IMG/VR virus record: IMGVR_UViG_3300028909_000085
Location: 1-20,110 of that record
Source of the DNA: a virus
Strand: one strand, 5' to 3'
Length of the DNA: 20,110 nt
Part shown: positions 1-5,839 of the stretch, piece by piece
How the letters are laid out: every line of letters starts with the position of its first letter
Numbering within the stretch: position 1 is the first letter of the stretch
Program-made: the position numbers and the translations under genes
The notes under the pieces: model-generated
What the model was told of the DNA's origin: nothing
Databases searched by the model: none
The model's input: only the letters and a program-made list of their open reading frames with translations

Positions 1-2
1 AT

Positions 3-185
3 ATCGTACAGGTAGATAATAGTTTTACCTGTCTTCCAATAAATGGATATCGCATTGTGCATGAAGATCGTGAAACAAATAAGTTGTACATCACATGCAA
101 ATGTGGTAAGCATATGCTTGATCGTCAGTACGAAAACGATGACCATAAGGCCAAGGCTTATTATGTTGGAATTTACAAGATTTGA
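3..185 (+). CDS. 3' end of an unidentified gene, cut by the window edge
   Basis: Frame 3 is open from the window edge to TGA at 183-185, giving the last 60 residues of a protein whose start lies outside. The end contains a Cys-Lys-Cys-Gly turn near residue 32 and is charged and polar, with no membrane segment. The stop overlaps the TTG start of the next gene (TTGA), which is typical of translational coupling and supports this frame over the other open frame at 43-237. I do not recognise the family; a single CxC pair is too little to call a zinc finger. Confidence 0.6.
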   Translation: MVQVDNSFTCLPINGYRIVHEDRETNKLYITCKCGKHMLDRQYENDDHKAKAYYVGIYKI

Positions 186-415
186 ACGGGCAAAAATTCA
201 TGCAAATTCAAAAGAATGGTCTGATGTTTCTCGCTAAGGTCGGTGATAAGGTTATGTGTGTCGATGCGAACGATACTCATGATCAGATCAAAAGAAATCA
301 AATTTACGAAGTTGTAGGGCATTTTCGCGACAAACGTAACGTAGTCACAAATTATTACCTGAAGGGTGTGCCTTCAGGATTTATGATCCATAGGTTTAAA
401 CAGGTAGACGTATAA
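182..415 (+). CDS. small protein of unknown function
   Basis: A 77-residue frame ending directly before the HAD gene (stop 413-415, next ATG 416). The body reads as a compact beta-rich domain (KVGDKVMCVDAND near residues 19-31, then a lysine/arginine-rich middle and a final HRFKQV), the style of small phage proteins that bind a partner or RNA, but no family is certain. The start is uncertain: TTG at 182 overlaps the previous stop (TTGA), while ATG at 200 and ATG at 224 are in frame; 224 has a weak AAAGAA seven bases upstream and would begin just before the conserved-looking part. Confidence 0.6.
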   Translation: MNGQKFMQIQKNGLMFLAKVGDKVMCVDANDTHDQIKRNQIYEVVGHFRDKRNVVTNYYLKGVPSGFMIHRFKQVDV

Positions 416-910
416 ATGAAATTTAATCCGAAAGTAAATCAACTTTTTCTTGATTGTGACGGTGTTCTTGCGGACTTCGATAAAGAAGCCATGAGGATTT
501 TTGGAATGCATCCTGAAGAATATGATCGTCTTCATGGACAGGAAAAGTTTTGGGAAGCTATTAATACAAATCCTAATTTCTTTTATGATTTAGAATTGAT
601 GCAGGATGCTCGTGAACTTTATGATGCAGTACGTCATCTGAGGCCGATCATTCTGACTGGAATTCCTCGTAACATGGATGCATTTGAAAATCAGAAGCAT
701 CTTTGGTCTGCTAAACATTTTGGTAAAGAGCAGTCAGTTATTTGTTGTCGAGCCGCTAAGAAGCATATGTTCATCAAACATCCGGGTGATATTCTGGTTG
801 ATGATCGTACTCGATATAAGAAGCTTTGGGAAAAAGCCGGTGGTACGTTTGTAGTGCATAAATCTGCAAAACAATCACTTGACATTCTGAGAGAAATGGG
901 TGTAGTATGA
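416..910 (+). CDS. HAD-superfamily phosphatase, 5'(3')-deoxyribonucleotidase-like
   Basis: A 164-residue HAD-fold hydrolase. Seen: motif I DCDGVLADF with the nucleophile and acid Asp13 and Asp15, motif II Thr81 in ILTGIP, and motif IV ILVDDRTRY with Asp129/Asp130, followed by a W..AGG..VVH segment typical of NT5C-type nucleotidases. Known of the family: dephosphorylation of (deoxy)nucleoside monophosphates, using a phospho-aspartate. The T4 Pnkp phosphatase half belongs to the same superfamily, so a polynucleotide 3'-phosphatase role is an alternative given the RNA ligases nearby. It starts one base after the upstream stop and its own stop overlaps the next start (ATGA at 907-910), so the four genes at 3-1119 look like one transcription unit. 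Confidence 0.85.
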   Translation: MKFNPKVNQLFLDCDGVLADFDKEAMRIFGMHPEEYDRLHGQEKFWEAINTNPNFFYDLELMQDARELYDAVRHLRPIILTGIPRNMDAFENQKHLWSAKHFGKEQSVICCRAAKKHMFIKHPGDILVDDRTRYKKLWEKAGGTFVVHKSAKQSLDILREMGVV

Positions 911-1119
911 TTACATTAGAAGAATTAGATCATTTAGATAAAAAGTTAAAAAATCGATGGAAACCAGAAATGAAAAAACGAGCTTTCGAGTTAGCCAGCG
1001 TATGGTTTAACGTCGAAAATCGTAACGGAAAAATGTTAGCAGATTGTCTAGCTCAAGAAATCACATCATTTGTTGAAAAAGAAGTTGAGATTTTAGACAA
1101 TTCTGTTGACATTCTATAA
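907..1119 (+). CDS. small charged protein of unknown function
   Basis: A 70-residue, mostly helical, charged protein (DHLDKKLKNRWKPEMKKRA near the N-terminus, amphipathic C-terminal helix). The ATG overlaps the HAD gene's TGA (ATGA), supporting expression by coupling. No recognisable domain, signal peptide or membrane segment. Its last codons contain the -35 box and first late box of the promoter that serves the tRNA cluster. Confidence 0.6.
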   Translation: MITLEELDHLDKKLKNRWKPEMKKRAFELASVWFNVENRNGKMLADCLAQEITSFVEKEVEILDNSVDIL

Positions 1120-1135
1120 ATAAAGTGTATAAATA
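1106..1135 (+). promoter_or_regulatory. sigma70 promoter and two T4-type late boxes ahead of tRNA cluster 1
   Basis: TTGACA at 1106-1111, 16-bp spacer, TATAAA at 1128-1133 gives a near-consensus host sigma70 promoter. In the same bases two perfect T4-type late boxes TATAAATA lie in tandem at 1115-1122 and 1128-1135. From either type, transcription would begin close to the 5' end of the Met tRNA at 1140. Inferred: the cluster can be read early by host polymerase and again late. Confidence 0.75.
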
Positions 1136-1139
1136 ATAT

Positions 1140-1218
1140 TGCACGGTAGAGAAGTCCGGTCTATCTCGCCTTCGTCATAAGTAGGAGAACGTGGGTTCAA
1201 ATCCCACCCGAGCAACCA
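1140..1218 (+). tRNA. tRNA-Met (CAT)
   Basis: Cloverleaf by eye: acceptor TGCACGG with CCGAGCA (one A-A mismatch), D-stem GAGA/TCTC, anticodon loop GTCATAA (anticodon CAT), T-arm GTGGG/CCCAC with loop TTCAAAT, encoded CCA at 1216-1218. The anticodon stem has a T-T mismatch at the 30-40 pair. Whether this is elongator Met, initiator or a CAT tRNA converted to Ile2 by lysidine cannot be told from the anticodon alone; the lack of a run of three GC pairs in the anticodon stem argues against initiator. Confidence 0.85.
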
Positions 1219-1320
1219 TTTTCTTGGAGCGATACCAAGCGTGCAACATACGTAGTTGTTGTAATTCTAGATAAGAGAGCTAGAAAAGTCTGGGCCTTGC
1301 AAAAGGTCTTGAGCCTATGA
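1219..1320 (+). other. hairpin-rich spacer between tRNA-Met and tRNA-Pro
   Basis: About 100 bases without a gene that fold as four consecutive hairpins: CTTGG/CCAAG (1223-1239, 7-nt loop), CAACA/TGTTG (1244-1261), TTCTAG/CTAGAA (1265-1285) and GGCCTT/AAGGTC closing a GCAA tetraloop (1293-1308). No T-loop or CCA end is present, so it is not an intact tRNA. It may be a processed spacer RNA or decayed tRNA material. Confidence 0.5.
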
Positions 1321-1399
1321 TTGGGTGTGGGGAAGTCTGGCCGTTCCCGGAAGTTTTGGAAACTTTAGAACGCAGGTTCAAATCCTGCCACCTGAACCA
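1321..1399 (+). tRNA. tRNA-Pro (TGG)
   Basis: Acceptor TTGGGTG/CACCTGA (two wobble pairs), D-stem GGGA/TCCC, anticodon stem GAAGT/ACTTT with loop TTTGGAA (anticodon TGG), T-arm GCAGG/CCTGC with loop TTCAAAT, encoded CCA at 1397-1399. Confidence 0.9.
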
Positions 1400-1528
1400 T
1401 TATAAGACCTTCGCCTTGGAAACAAGGTCCGATGGCTAGAGAAATCTAGGGGCTGTCTAAGGGTAAGAGGTAGGGCACAGTTTTTAAGTTGTAGGTATAC
1501 TCCACGGCAGGAACCTTCAAATATTAAT
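1400..1528 (+). other. hairpin-rich spacer between tRNA-Pro and tRNA-Ala
   Basis: A 129-base gene-free spacer. It holds two hairpins closed by GAAA tetraloops, CCTTG/CAAGG at 1414-1427 and CTAGA/TCTAG at 1436-1449, a weaker CTGT/ACAG pairing (1453-1480), and a hairpin-like unit at 1486-1517 whose two halves recur at 1717-1753. No cloverleaf with T-loop is visible. Confidence 0.5.
1488..1519 (+). repeat. copy 1 of a dispersed two-part repeat
   Basis: GTTGTAGGTATA (1488-1499) and GAACCTTCA (1511-1519) recur exactly at 1719-1730 and 1745-1753, with a different sequence between them. The outer parts can pair (AAG-TT with AACCTT), so each copy may be one hairpin. One copy precedes tRNA-Ala, the other precedes the CDS at 1777. 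Confidence 0.6.
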
Positions 1529-1602
1529 GGGCTTCTCGTTCAACGGGAGGATGCCACACTTGCACTGTGGAGATTAGAGTTCGATTCTCTAGAAGTCCAC
1601 CA
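1529..1602 (+). tRNA. tRNA-Ala (TGC)
   Basis: Acceptor GGGCTTC/GAAGTCC, anticodon stem CCACA/TGTGG with loop CTTGCAC (anticodon TGC), T-arm TAGAG/CTCTA with loop TTCGATT, discriminator A, encoded CCA at 1600-1602. The D-stem is weak (GTTC/GGAT, with wobble pairs). Confidence 0.9.
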
Positions 1603-1603
1603 T

Positions 1604-1704
1604 TTAAGGATGTTACAGGTATGGTAACATATTCTGCTCTTACGGAAGCCAGTAGGCCGTAAAATTTAAACGATGACTTCTGGATTGGTCGTTTACATCC
1701 TTAA
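1604..1704 (+). ncRNA. cloverleaf-like structured RNA, not a tRNA
   Basis: Starts one base after the tRNA-Ala CCA. A perfect outer stem, TTAAGGATGT (1604-1613) with ACATCCTTAA (1695-1704), encloses three hairpins: TGTTAC/GTAACA with a 7-nt loop (1611-1629, sharing two bases with the outer stem), TTACGG/CCGTAA (1640-1662) and TAAACGA/TCGTTTA (1667-1695). This is a four-way junction like a tRNA, but there is no T-loop, no anticodon-type 7-nt loop in the middle arm and no CCA. Function unknown. It would be co-transcribed with the tRNA cluster. Confidence 0.55.
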
Positions 1705-1718
1705 TTAATGTAGCATAG

Positions 1719-1753
1719 GTTGTAGGTATATTAGGCATTACTAAGAACCTTCA
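1719..1753 (+). repeat. copy 2 of the dispersed two-part repeat
   Basis: Same two blocks as at 1488-1519: 12 identical bases at 1719-1730 and 9 identical at 1745-1753. Here the flanks pair better: AGGTT (1717-1721) with AACCT (1746-1750), plus TAG/CTA inside. It lies in the leader of the CDS at 1777, so it could be a processing or regulatory hairpin for that gene. Confidence 0.6.
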
Positions 1754-1776
1754 TATTTACTCAGAGGAAAATCAAA

Positions 1777-2157
1777 ATGAATAGTTTATCATGGTTTTTA
1801 GTTATTGGTGATATTACATCAAATTTTAAAAGTTTGTTTGTTATGTTGGGTATCTTACTAGGAATAGTTGCTATTATCTATGTAATAGCAACTGCAACAA
1901 ATAACGGTGATTATAGAAAAGGGCATTATGCAGCAACAGAAAAATGGAATTATAAAAATCCTACAAAAATATTAATTGTTTCGTTTATTTTTGTTTTTCT
2001 TGCTTCTCTTATACCTTCTAAAGAAACTTTTTATCTTGTAGCTGCTTCAGAAGTTTCTGAAAAAGTTATGCAAAATGAAAAAGTAAATGGCGTTTTAGAT
2101 TCTTCTCTTTCACTAGTCAAGAAAAAGATTGACGAAGAATTAAGTAAAAAGGAATAA
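1777..2157 (+). CDS. small membrane protein with two predicted TM helices
   Basis: 126 residues. Hydrophobic helices are visible at about residues 18-42 (LFVMLGILLGIVAIIYVIA) and 64-82 (ILIVSFIFVFLASLIP), followed by a PSKETFYLVAASEVSE segment and a Lys/Glu-rich C-terminal helix. From memory, small phage membrane proteins with a similar two-helix, PSKET-type layout are common in large myoviruses and have no known function. Start ATG 1777 is preceded by GAGGAAAA. It is the first protein gene after the tRNA cluster and is probably read from the same promoter. Confidence 0.75.
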   Translation: MNSLSWFLVIGDITSNFKSLFVMLGILLGIVAIIYVIATATNNGDYRKGHYAATEKWNYKNPTKILIVSFIFVFLASLIPSKETFYLVAASEVSEKVMQNEKVNGVLDSSLSLVKKKIDEELSKKE

Positions 2158-2208
2158 TTATTTCAATCTTCCTAATATCCTTCCTTTTAACACGGAGTAT
2201 TTATAGAA

Positions 2209-2589
2209 TTGTTACATTCATGCTTAATTCTCGGAGATTCAATAGCTGTAGGACTGTCATGGGTCATTAAAGGCTGTACAGTGGTAGCCAAGGTAGGCAT
2301 GTCGTCAGCATGGATTCTGGCTCATGCCTATTCAGGAAACTTCGATACAGTCTATATTTCTTCAGGATCGAATGATCCTTATAATCCTGCATTAGAAAGT
2401 AATTTAATTCAGACTCGACAGCGATATAAAAATTCTAGAATTATCTGGATTGCTCCTGTAAATCAAAATGCACACAAAAAGATTTATTTAGCTGCTCAAC
2501 CTAATGATGTTATTGTAAGTTTTACTCCGGGTCCAGATCATGTGCATCCTCGATCATATCAAGAATTAGCTGCCAAGACAAAGATTTAA
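2209..2589 (+). CDS. minimal SGNH/GDSL-type hydrolase, TTG start
   Basis: 126 residues with all SGNH blocks in the usual order: block I GDSIAVG (Ser11 nucleophile), a block II Gly in KVGMSS, block III SGSND, and block V DHVHP (Asp-x-x-His). Family knowledge: SGNH enzymes are esterases or lipases, and in phages often act on acetylated sugars of capsule or cell wall. At about 126 residues this is near the lower size limit for the fold. No ATG lies upstream of the GDS block in this frame, and GGAG at 2194-2197 sits about 11 bases before TTG 2209, so TTG is the likely start. No signal peptide. A terminator follows at 2615-2651. Confidence 0.8.
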   Translation: MLHSCLILGDSIAVGLSWVIKGCTVVAKVGMSSAWILAHAYSGNFDTVYISSGSNDPYNPALESNLIQTRQRYKNSRIIWIAPVNQNAHKKIYLAAQPNDVIVSFTPGPDHVHPRSYQELAAKTKI

Positions 2590-2606
2590 TTCAAAAAAAT
2601 AATCGA

Positions 2607-2634
2607 TTGACAAGTCCTAGAAATGGTGTAATAT
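2607..2634 (+). promoter_or_regulatory. sigma70 promoter for the HicA-like gene
   Basis: TTGACA at 2607-2612, 16-bp spacer, TAATAT at 2629-2634. The -10 box lies in the loop of the terminator hairpin at 2615-2645. A transcript starting near 2641 would contain only the 3' arm and so could not form the terminator. Confidence 0.7.
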
Positions 2635-2651
2635 CGTTTCTAGGATTTTTT
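2615..2651 (+). terminator. Rho-independent terminator after the SGNH gene
   Basis: Perfect 9-bp stem TCCTAGAAA (2615-2623) with TTTCTAGGA (2637-2645), 13-nt loop, then TTTTTT (2646-2651). It ends upstream transcripts, while the promoter embedded in it restarts transcription. Confidence 0.8.
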
Positions 2652-2663
2652 ATTGGAGCTACC

Positions 2664-2885
2664 ATGTCGCACAAAATTCCGGTCAATCTGTCCGAACGCG
2701 ATCTAAAGAAACTCATTGTAAAAAATGGGTGGATTTTAGAAAGAAATACTGGTGGTCACACGGTTTATGGGTTTCCCGGTCGCAAAGACAAAATTATCGT
2801 AGGTCGTCATGGAAAGAAAATTCCTCCCGGTAATATTCGTCAGACGCTTGAACAACTTCGTGGAAATGCTAACGTAGCATATTAA
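2664..2885 (+). CDS. HicA-like mRNA interferase family protein, no HicB partner
   Basis: 73 residues. The pattern is that of HicA (YcfA-like, double-stranded RNA-binding fold): an N-terminal helix, LIVKNGWILER, the TGGHTVY strand carrying the catalytic-type His, a basic KDKIIVGRHGKKIPPG segment and the closing helix NIRQTLEQL. Family knowledge: HicA toxins cleave mRNA and are normally paired with HicB. The next gene (2895) is an RNA ligase, so no antitoxin is adjacent. Start ATG 2664 is chosen because GGAG lies about 5-8 bases upstream and the homology begins there; the frame also opens earlier at TTG 2607, which is the promoter -35 box. It could be an active toxin, an inactive binding protein or a takeover RNase. 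Confidence 0.8.
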   Translation: MSHKIPVNLSERDLKKLIVKNGWILERNTGGHTVYGFPGRKDKIIVGRHGKKIPPGNIRQTLEQLRGNANVAY

Positions 2886-2894
2886 GGATTTAAA

Positions 2895-4043
2895 ATGTTT
2901 CCGATTATCAATCATATAGATGATGTTTTGCCTCATATTGCAGGAAACGATAATATCGTGGTCAATCGCAAGGATGACTATATCGTTATCGACTACATTC
3001 TTAATACGCCAGATACCTTCAACAATCCTTACGACAAGGAATGTCGTGGTCTGCTGTTCAATGCAGACGGAACGATCATGGCCCGTCGCCTACACAAGTT
3101 CTTCAACGTCAACGAGCGTCCTGAAGCTCTGGTGGAAAATCTTGACCTTTCCAAGCCTCATTGGATTTTGGAAAAGCTCGATGGCAGCATGATCACTCCT
3201 ATGATTACTCATGGTCTGTTGACTTGGGGTTCAAAGGCTGGTGTGACCTTCCTTACTCCGCAGATTGAAGAATTTGTGAAAGTAAACGATAATTATCGTG
3301 ATTTTGCAGAATTTATGATGATGATTGGATATACTCCAATTTTTGAATGGTGTTCACGCAAAAATAGAATTGTTATTGATCATCCTTTTGATCGTCTTGT
3401 ACTTATTGCCATTCGTGATACAGTTACAGGTAAGTATCAACCTTATGATTATTTTGATACTTATAAGAAAAATTATGGTATCGAAGTTGTAAATCAGTAT
3501 CTTGGTACTGTTGCAAACATGCAACAGCTTGCTGAAGATATCAAAGGAATGTCTGGTATCGAAGGCTTCGTAATTCGATTTGCTGACGGTCATATGGTGA
3601 AGGTTAAGTGCGACGAGTACTGCCGTTATCATAGGGCCAAGGACGATATTAGTCGTGAGAAGAATGTCATTTCAATTCTGATCAATGGTCAGGCAGACGA
3701 CTTTAAGGGCCTCCTTATGAAGGAAGATAAGGAAACCCTTGAACGCTTCGAACACGATTTCTGGATTGAATTCAGTGAGGTAGCCGAATTCAAAATTCTT
3801 GATATCCTTCAGGAAGTCAAATATCGTGATATAAGCCGAAAGGATTTCGCTCTCGGTTACACCAAACTTAACGGTCATGTTCGTGCAATTATTTTTAAAC
3901 TTTTTGATAAGCCTGATGTAACTCATGCTGATGTTATGACAGAAATGCTTGAAGTCATCAAAAAGAATATTAATCATCACGACAAGGTTCGTTTTCTTTG
4001 GGGCGGTCTAAATTGGGACAATTATCGGCTAGGTCTTTCCTAG
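2895..4043 (+). CDS. rnlA: T4 Rnl1-type RNA ligase
   Basis: 382 residues, close to the 374 of T4 Rnl1. Nucleotidyltransferase motifs in order: CRGLLFN and LHKFFNVNE upstream of the active site, motif I EKLDGSM with the adenylated Lys94, motif III-like FEWCSRKNRIV, motif IV EGFVIRF and motif V VKVK, then an all-helical C-terminal domain (roughly residues 245-380) as in Rnl1. Known role: ATP-dependent sealing of 5'-phosphate to 3'-OH ends, in T4 to repair tRNA cut by host anticodon nucleases. SD AAGGAT is nine bases before ATG 2895. Codon use shifts along the gene: GC-rich around 3040-3260 and 3600-3740, AT-rich between. Confidence 0.93.
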   Translation: MFPIINHIDDVLPHIAGNDNIVVNRKDDYIVIDYILNTPDTFNNPYDKECRGLLFNADGTIMARRLHKFFNVNERPEALVENLDLSKPHWILEKLDGSMITPMITHGLLTWGSKAGVTFLTPQIEEFVKVNDNYRDFAEFMMMIGYTPIFEWCSRKNRIVIDHPFDRLVLIAIRDTVTGKYQPYDYFDTYKKNYGIEVVNQYLGTVANMQQLAEDIKGMSGIEGFVIRFADGHMVKVKCDEYCRYHRAKDDISREKNVISILINGQADDFKGLLMKEDKETLERFEHDFWIEFSEVAEFKILDILQEVKYRDISRKDFALGYTKLNGHVRAIIFKLFDKPDVTHADVMTEMLEVIKKNINHHDKVRFLWGGLNWDNYRLGLS

Positions 4044-4050
4044 CCGATAA
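4022..4050 (+). terminator. strong hairpin across the end of the RNA ligase gene
   Basis: Perfect 12-bp stem TTATCGGCTAGG (4022-4033) with CCTAGCCGATAA (4039-4050), 5-nt loop TCTTT. The TAG stop lies inside the 3' arm. Only a broken T-run follows (ACTATCTTTT), so it may be a weak terminator or an RNA-stability hairpin between the ligase and the membrane-protein operon. Confidence 0.55.
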
Positions 4051-4073
4051 ATACTATCTTTTAAGGATAATCA

Positions 4074-4514
4074 ATGTACAATAATACTTTTAAGTTAATA
4101 TTCGTCAATGTATTTCTTTTTTCTGTTGTAGGTATCTCATATTTCTATGGATACATTTCACAATATTTTGAAGATGATGCGAGTCGAATTTCTTATGTAT
4201 TGGCATTTTTGATTTTTTTAAATACAATCCTTACAATTTTTCAATCCTACAAAGATGAAAAGTTAGGTGTTAAAAATGCATCTGAGATTAAAAGATGGTT
4301 ACATTGGATTAAGCCTTACATGCCGTTTATTGGCGTCATAGGGACTTCTAAGGGTCTTAGCCTACTCTTTCATGCTCTCAATGTCTCAGGCGATCCCAAG
4401 GACATTCTAACGGCTTTGAAGGTAGGTTGTTTGACTCTTGCTAATACTACTCTTATTGGTCTGATCGGTTTCTTATGGTTAGGTTTTAACTTCTACCTTA
4501 TAGGTGAAGAATGA
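4074..4514 (+). CDS. ExbB/TolQ/MotA-like membrane channel subunit
   Basis: 146 residues with four hydrophobic segments at about 6-27, 38-58, 84-105 and 113-142. The last two carry the family pattern: PYMPFIGVIGTSKGLSLLFHAL resembles the G-x-x-GT-x-x-G-aromatic motif of ExbB/TolQ/MotA, and LTALKVGCLTLANTTLIGLIG resembles the ALxTTxxGL motif of their final helix. Family knowledge: five such subunits surround a dimer of ExbD/TolR/MotB and turn ion flow into mechanical work. It is shorter than cellular ExbB (about 240) and lacks their large cytoplasmic loop. The stop overlaps the start of the next gene (ATGA at 4511-4514), which encodes the matching single-TM partner. Recognition is by motif only, so remote homology is inferred. 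Confidence 0.6.
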   Translation: MYNNTFKLIFVNVFLFSVVGISYFYGYISQYFEDDASRISYVLAFLIFLNTILTIFQSYKDEKLGVKNASEIKRWLHWIKPYMPFIGVIGTSKGLSLLFHALNVSGDPKDILTALKVGCLTLANTTLIGLIGFLWLGFNFYLIGEE

Positions 4515-5122
4515 AATCAAAGCATCGTAATGCCGAAAGTCTTATAGGATGGATTTTATTCGACATTTCAATTCAGTTTGCTGCTGTCATGATGGCAATA
4601 TTCGTTGTAATGTCAATGTTACCTCAAGGCCCTAGTGACACAAATATCATTCCGGGTCGAATCTGTGCAGAAATTTATTGGCCTAATGATCGCGACGTAG
4701 ATTTAGATTTATGGGGAATAGCTCCTACTGAAAAGATTCCTGTACGTTATAGCCGTATGCATGGTGCTGGTCTAGACCTTTTCCGAGACGTTACAGGATT
4801 TGCTAATAATCCAGAACATACAAATATGGAAGTCATGTGCGGAAACAAGATTTATCCGGGTGAGTGGACATTCGACATTAATTATTTTTCAAATCATAAG
4901 GCTACCACTGTAGATCACTCTACCGATCCTATTGATGCTACTATGATTTTAAGAATTGTATATCCTGATAATTTTGGTCGTAGTCCTGTGGTATTAAAAA
5001 CTACATGGCATTTTACTCATGAAAAAGAAGATAAAACAATGTTCAACTTTCGTATAGATGACACAGGAACATTTGTAGATTCTTCATTTAATACTGTTAA
5101 TAAATTTCTTGCCGTTAGGTAA
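4511..5122 (+). CDS. single-TM protein with periplasmic DUF2135-like domain; ExbD/TolR/MotB-like partner
   Basis: 203 residues. One N-terminal TM helix (about 11-37, ILFDISIQFAAVMMAIFVV) contains an acidic residue, Asp18, placed as the proton-carrying Asp of ExbD/TolR/MotB. The rest should be periplasmic. Residues about 54-125 (DRDVDLDLWGIAP, then DLFRDVTGFANNPEH, then IYPGEWTFDINYF) resemble the DUF2135/YfaP beta-sandwich pattern DxDLxLxxxxP...DxTxGxxPE...PGxYxxxxxY. This replaces the peptidoglycan-binding or TolR-like domain of cellular partners. The start overlaps the upstream channel-like gene by four bases. Its role in the phage is unknown. Confidence 0.6.
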   Translation: MKSKHRNAESLIGWILFDISIQFAAVMMAIFVVMSMLPQGPSDTNIIPGRICAEIYWPNDRDVDLDLWGIAPTEKIPVRYSRMHGAGLDLFRDVTGFANNPEHTNMEVMCGNKIYPGEWTFDINYFSNHKATTVDHSTDPIDATMILRIVYPDNFGRSPVVLKTTWHFTHEKEDKTMFNFRIDDTGTFVDSSFNTVNKFLAVR

Positions 5123-5127
5123 ATAAT

Positions 5128-5619
5128 ATGAATATATTTGGTTATCCACTATTTTTTTGGTTTATACTTTCATTAGTATTTCTTGCAATTACTTTTTTTG
5201 TTGAAAGTAAGTATAGAATTTATGTATTGGTTGCAAATATTTTAATGATTTGTTTCATTTACGTCGGTATTGCTAATATTATTGGTTTACCAAAACCTTT
5301 AGATTATAGTATTCCTTTATATACTATGAGTAACAGTAAATTTATTATAGAAACAGGATGGTACGATGATAATAGAATCTATCTTGTTATTCGTGGAGAT
5401 ATTCCTAAATTAGTGACATTTCCACGAACAGACGAATTTCTTGATAGATTTAAGAAGGCAGTTGAAAGAAATGGTGGACAAAGTACTGGACTTATGTTAT
5501 CTGATAACTACGCAGGAGATTTAGCTGCTCACACATGGGGTGTTGAACCTCCACCAGTTTATGAACCTCCTAAAGATGAACGAGAAGAAAATGTCCAAGA
5601 ACGCCCAACGACCGATTGA
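5128..5619 (+). CDS. membrane protein with Pro-rich tail, third gene of the channel-like operon
   Basis: 163 residues. Two hydrophobic helices at about 5-25 and 30-55 are followed by a soluble domain (about 60-135) and a proline-rich, charged tail (PPPVYEPPKDEREE). Not recognised. It starts five bases after the previous stop, so it is almost certainly co-expressed with the ExbB/ExbD-like pair. Its topology would place the soluble domain on one side of the inner membrane, where it could couple the putative channel to another target. It overlaps the next gene by 29 bases. Confidence 0.65.
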   Translation: MNIFGYPLFFWFILSLVFLAITFFVESKYRIYVLVANILMICFIYVGIANIIGLPKPLDYSIPLYTMSNSKFIIETGWYDDNRIYLVIRGDIPKLVTFPRTDEFLDRFKKAVERNGGQSTGLMLSDNYAGDLAAHTWGVEPPPVYEPPKDEREENVQERPTTD

Positions 5620-5839
5620 TTATTATTTTGTGGAATGTATTGATTCTTCAAATACATGTGGTATTTTGAGTACAGGAACGATTTATTCAACTCGTTCTAA
5701 TCTTGATGATTACATGTATCACATTATCGAGAATCGTAATATGTGGAATTCATATCGATTTCGAAAGATCAGGGTTCCGAGCATCGACGTTATTGAAGCC
5801 TTAATTACAACTGAAGCCTTAAAAGAATTTAAAGGCTAA
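5591..5839 (+). CDS. small protein of unknown function
   Basis: 82 residues, soluble, beginning MSKNAQRPIDYYFVECID. The ATG at 5591 is preferred: it follows GAGAAG, whereas the earlier in-frame starts (5540 TTG, 5576 ATG) lie deep in the previous gene. Residues 10-45 look like beta strands (STGTIYSTRSNLDDY). It is fourth in the operon and overlaps both the previous gene (29 bases) and the convergent minus-strand gene (11 bases). No family recognised. Confidence 0.6.
   Translation: MSKNAQRPIDYYFVECIDSSNTCGILSTGTIYSTRSNLDDYMYHIIENRNMWNSYRFRKIRVPSIDVIEALITTEALKEFKG

Noticed and set aside
43-237. Open frame of 64 residues with an ATG start
   Set aside because: It overlaps the frame that is open from the window edge to 185 and the coupled gene from 182; its Cys/Ile-rich translation looks like a frame shadow.
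2198-2205. Minus-strand TATAAATA before the SGNH gene
   Set aside because: No minus-strand gene lies downstream for it to serve; likely chance in AT-rich sequence.
3672-3980. Minus-strand frame of 102 residues opposite the RNA ligase
   Set aside because: Antisense shadow within the helical domain of a well-supported gene.
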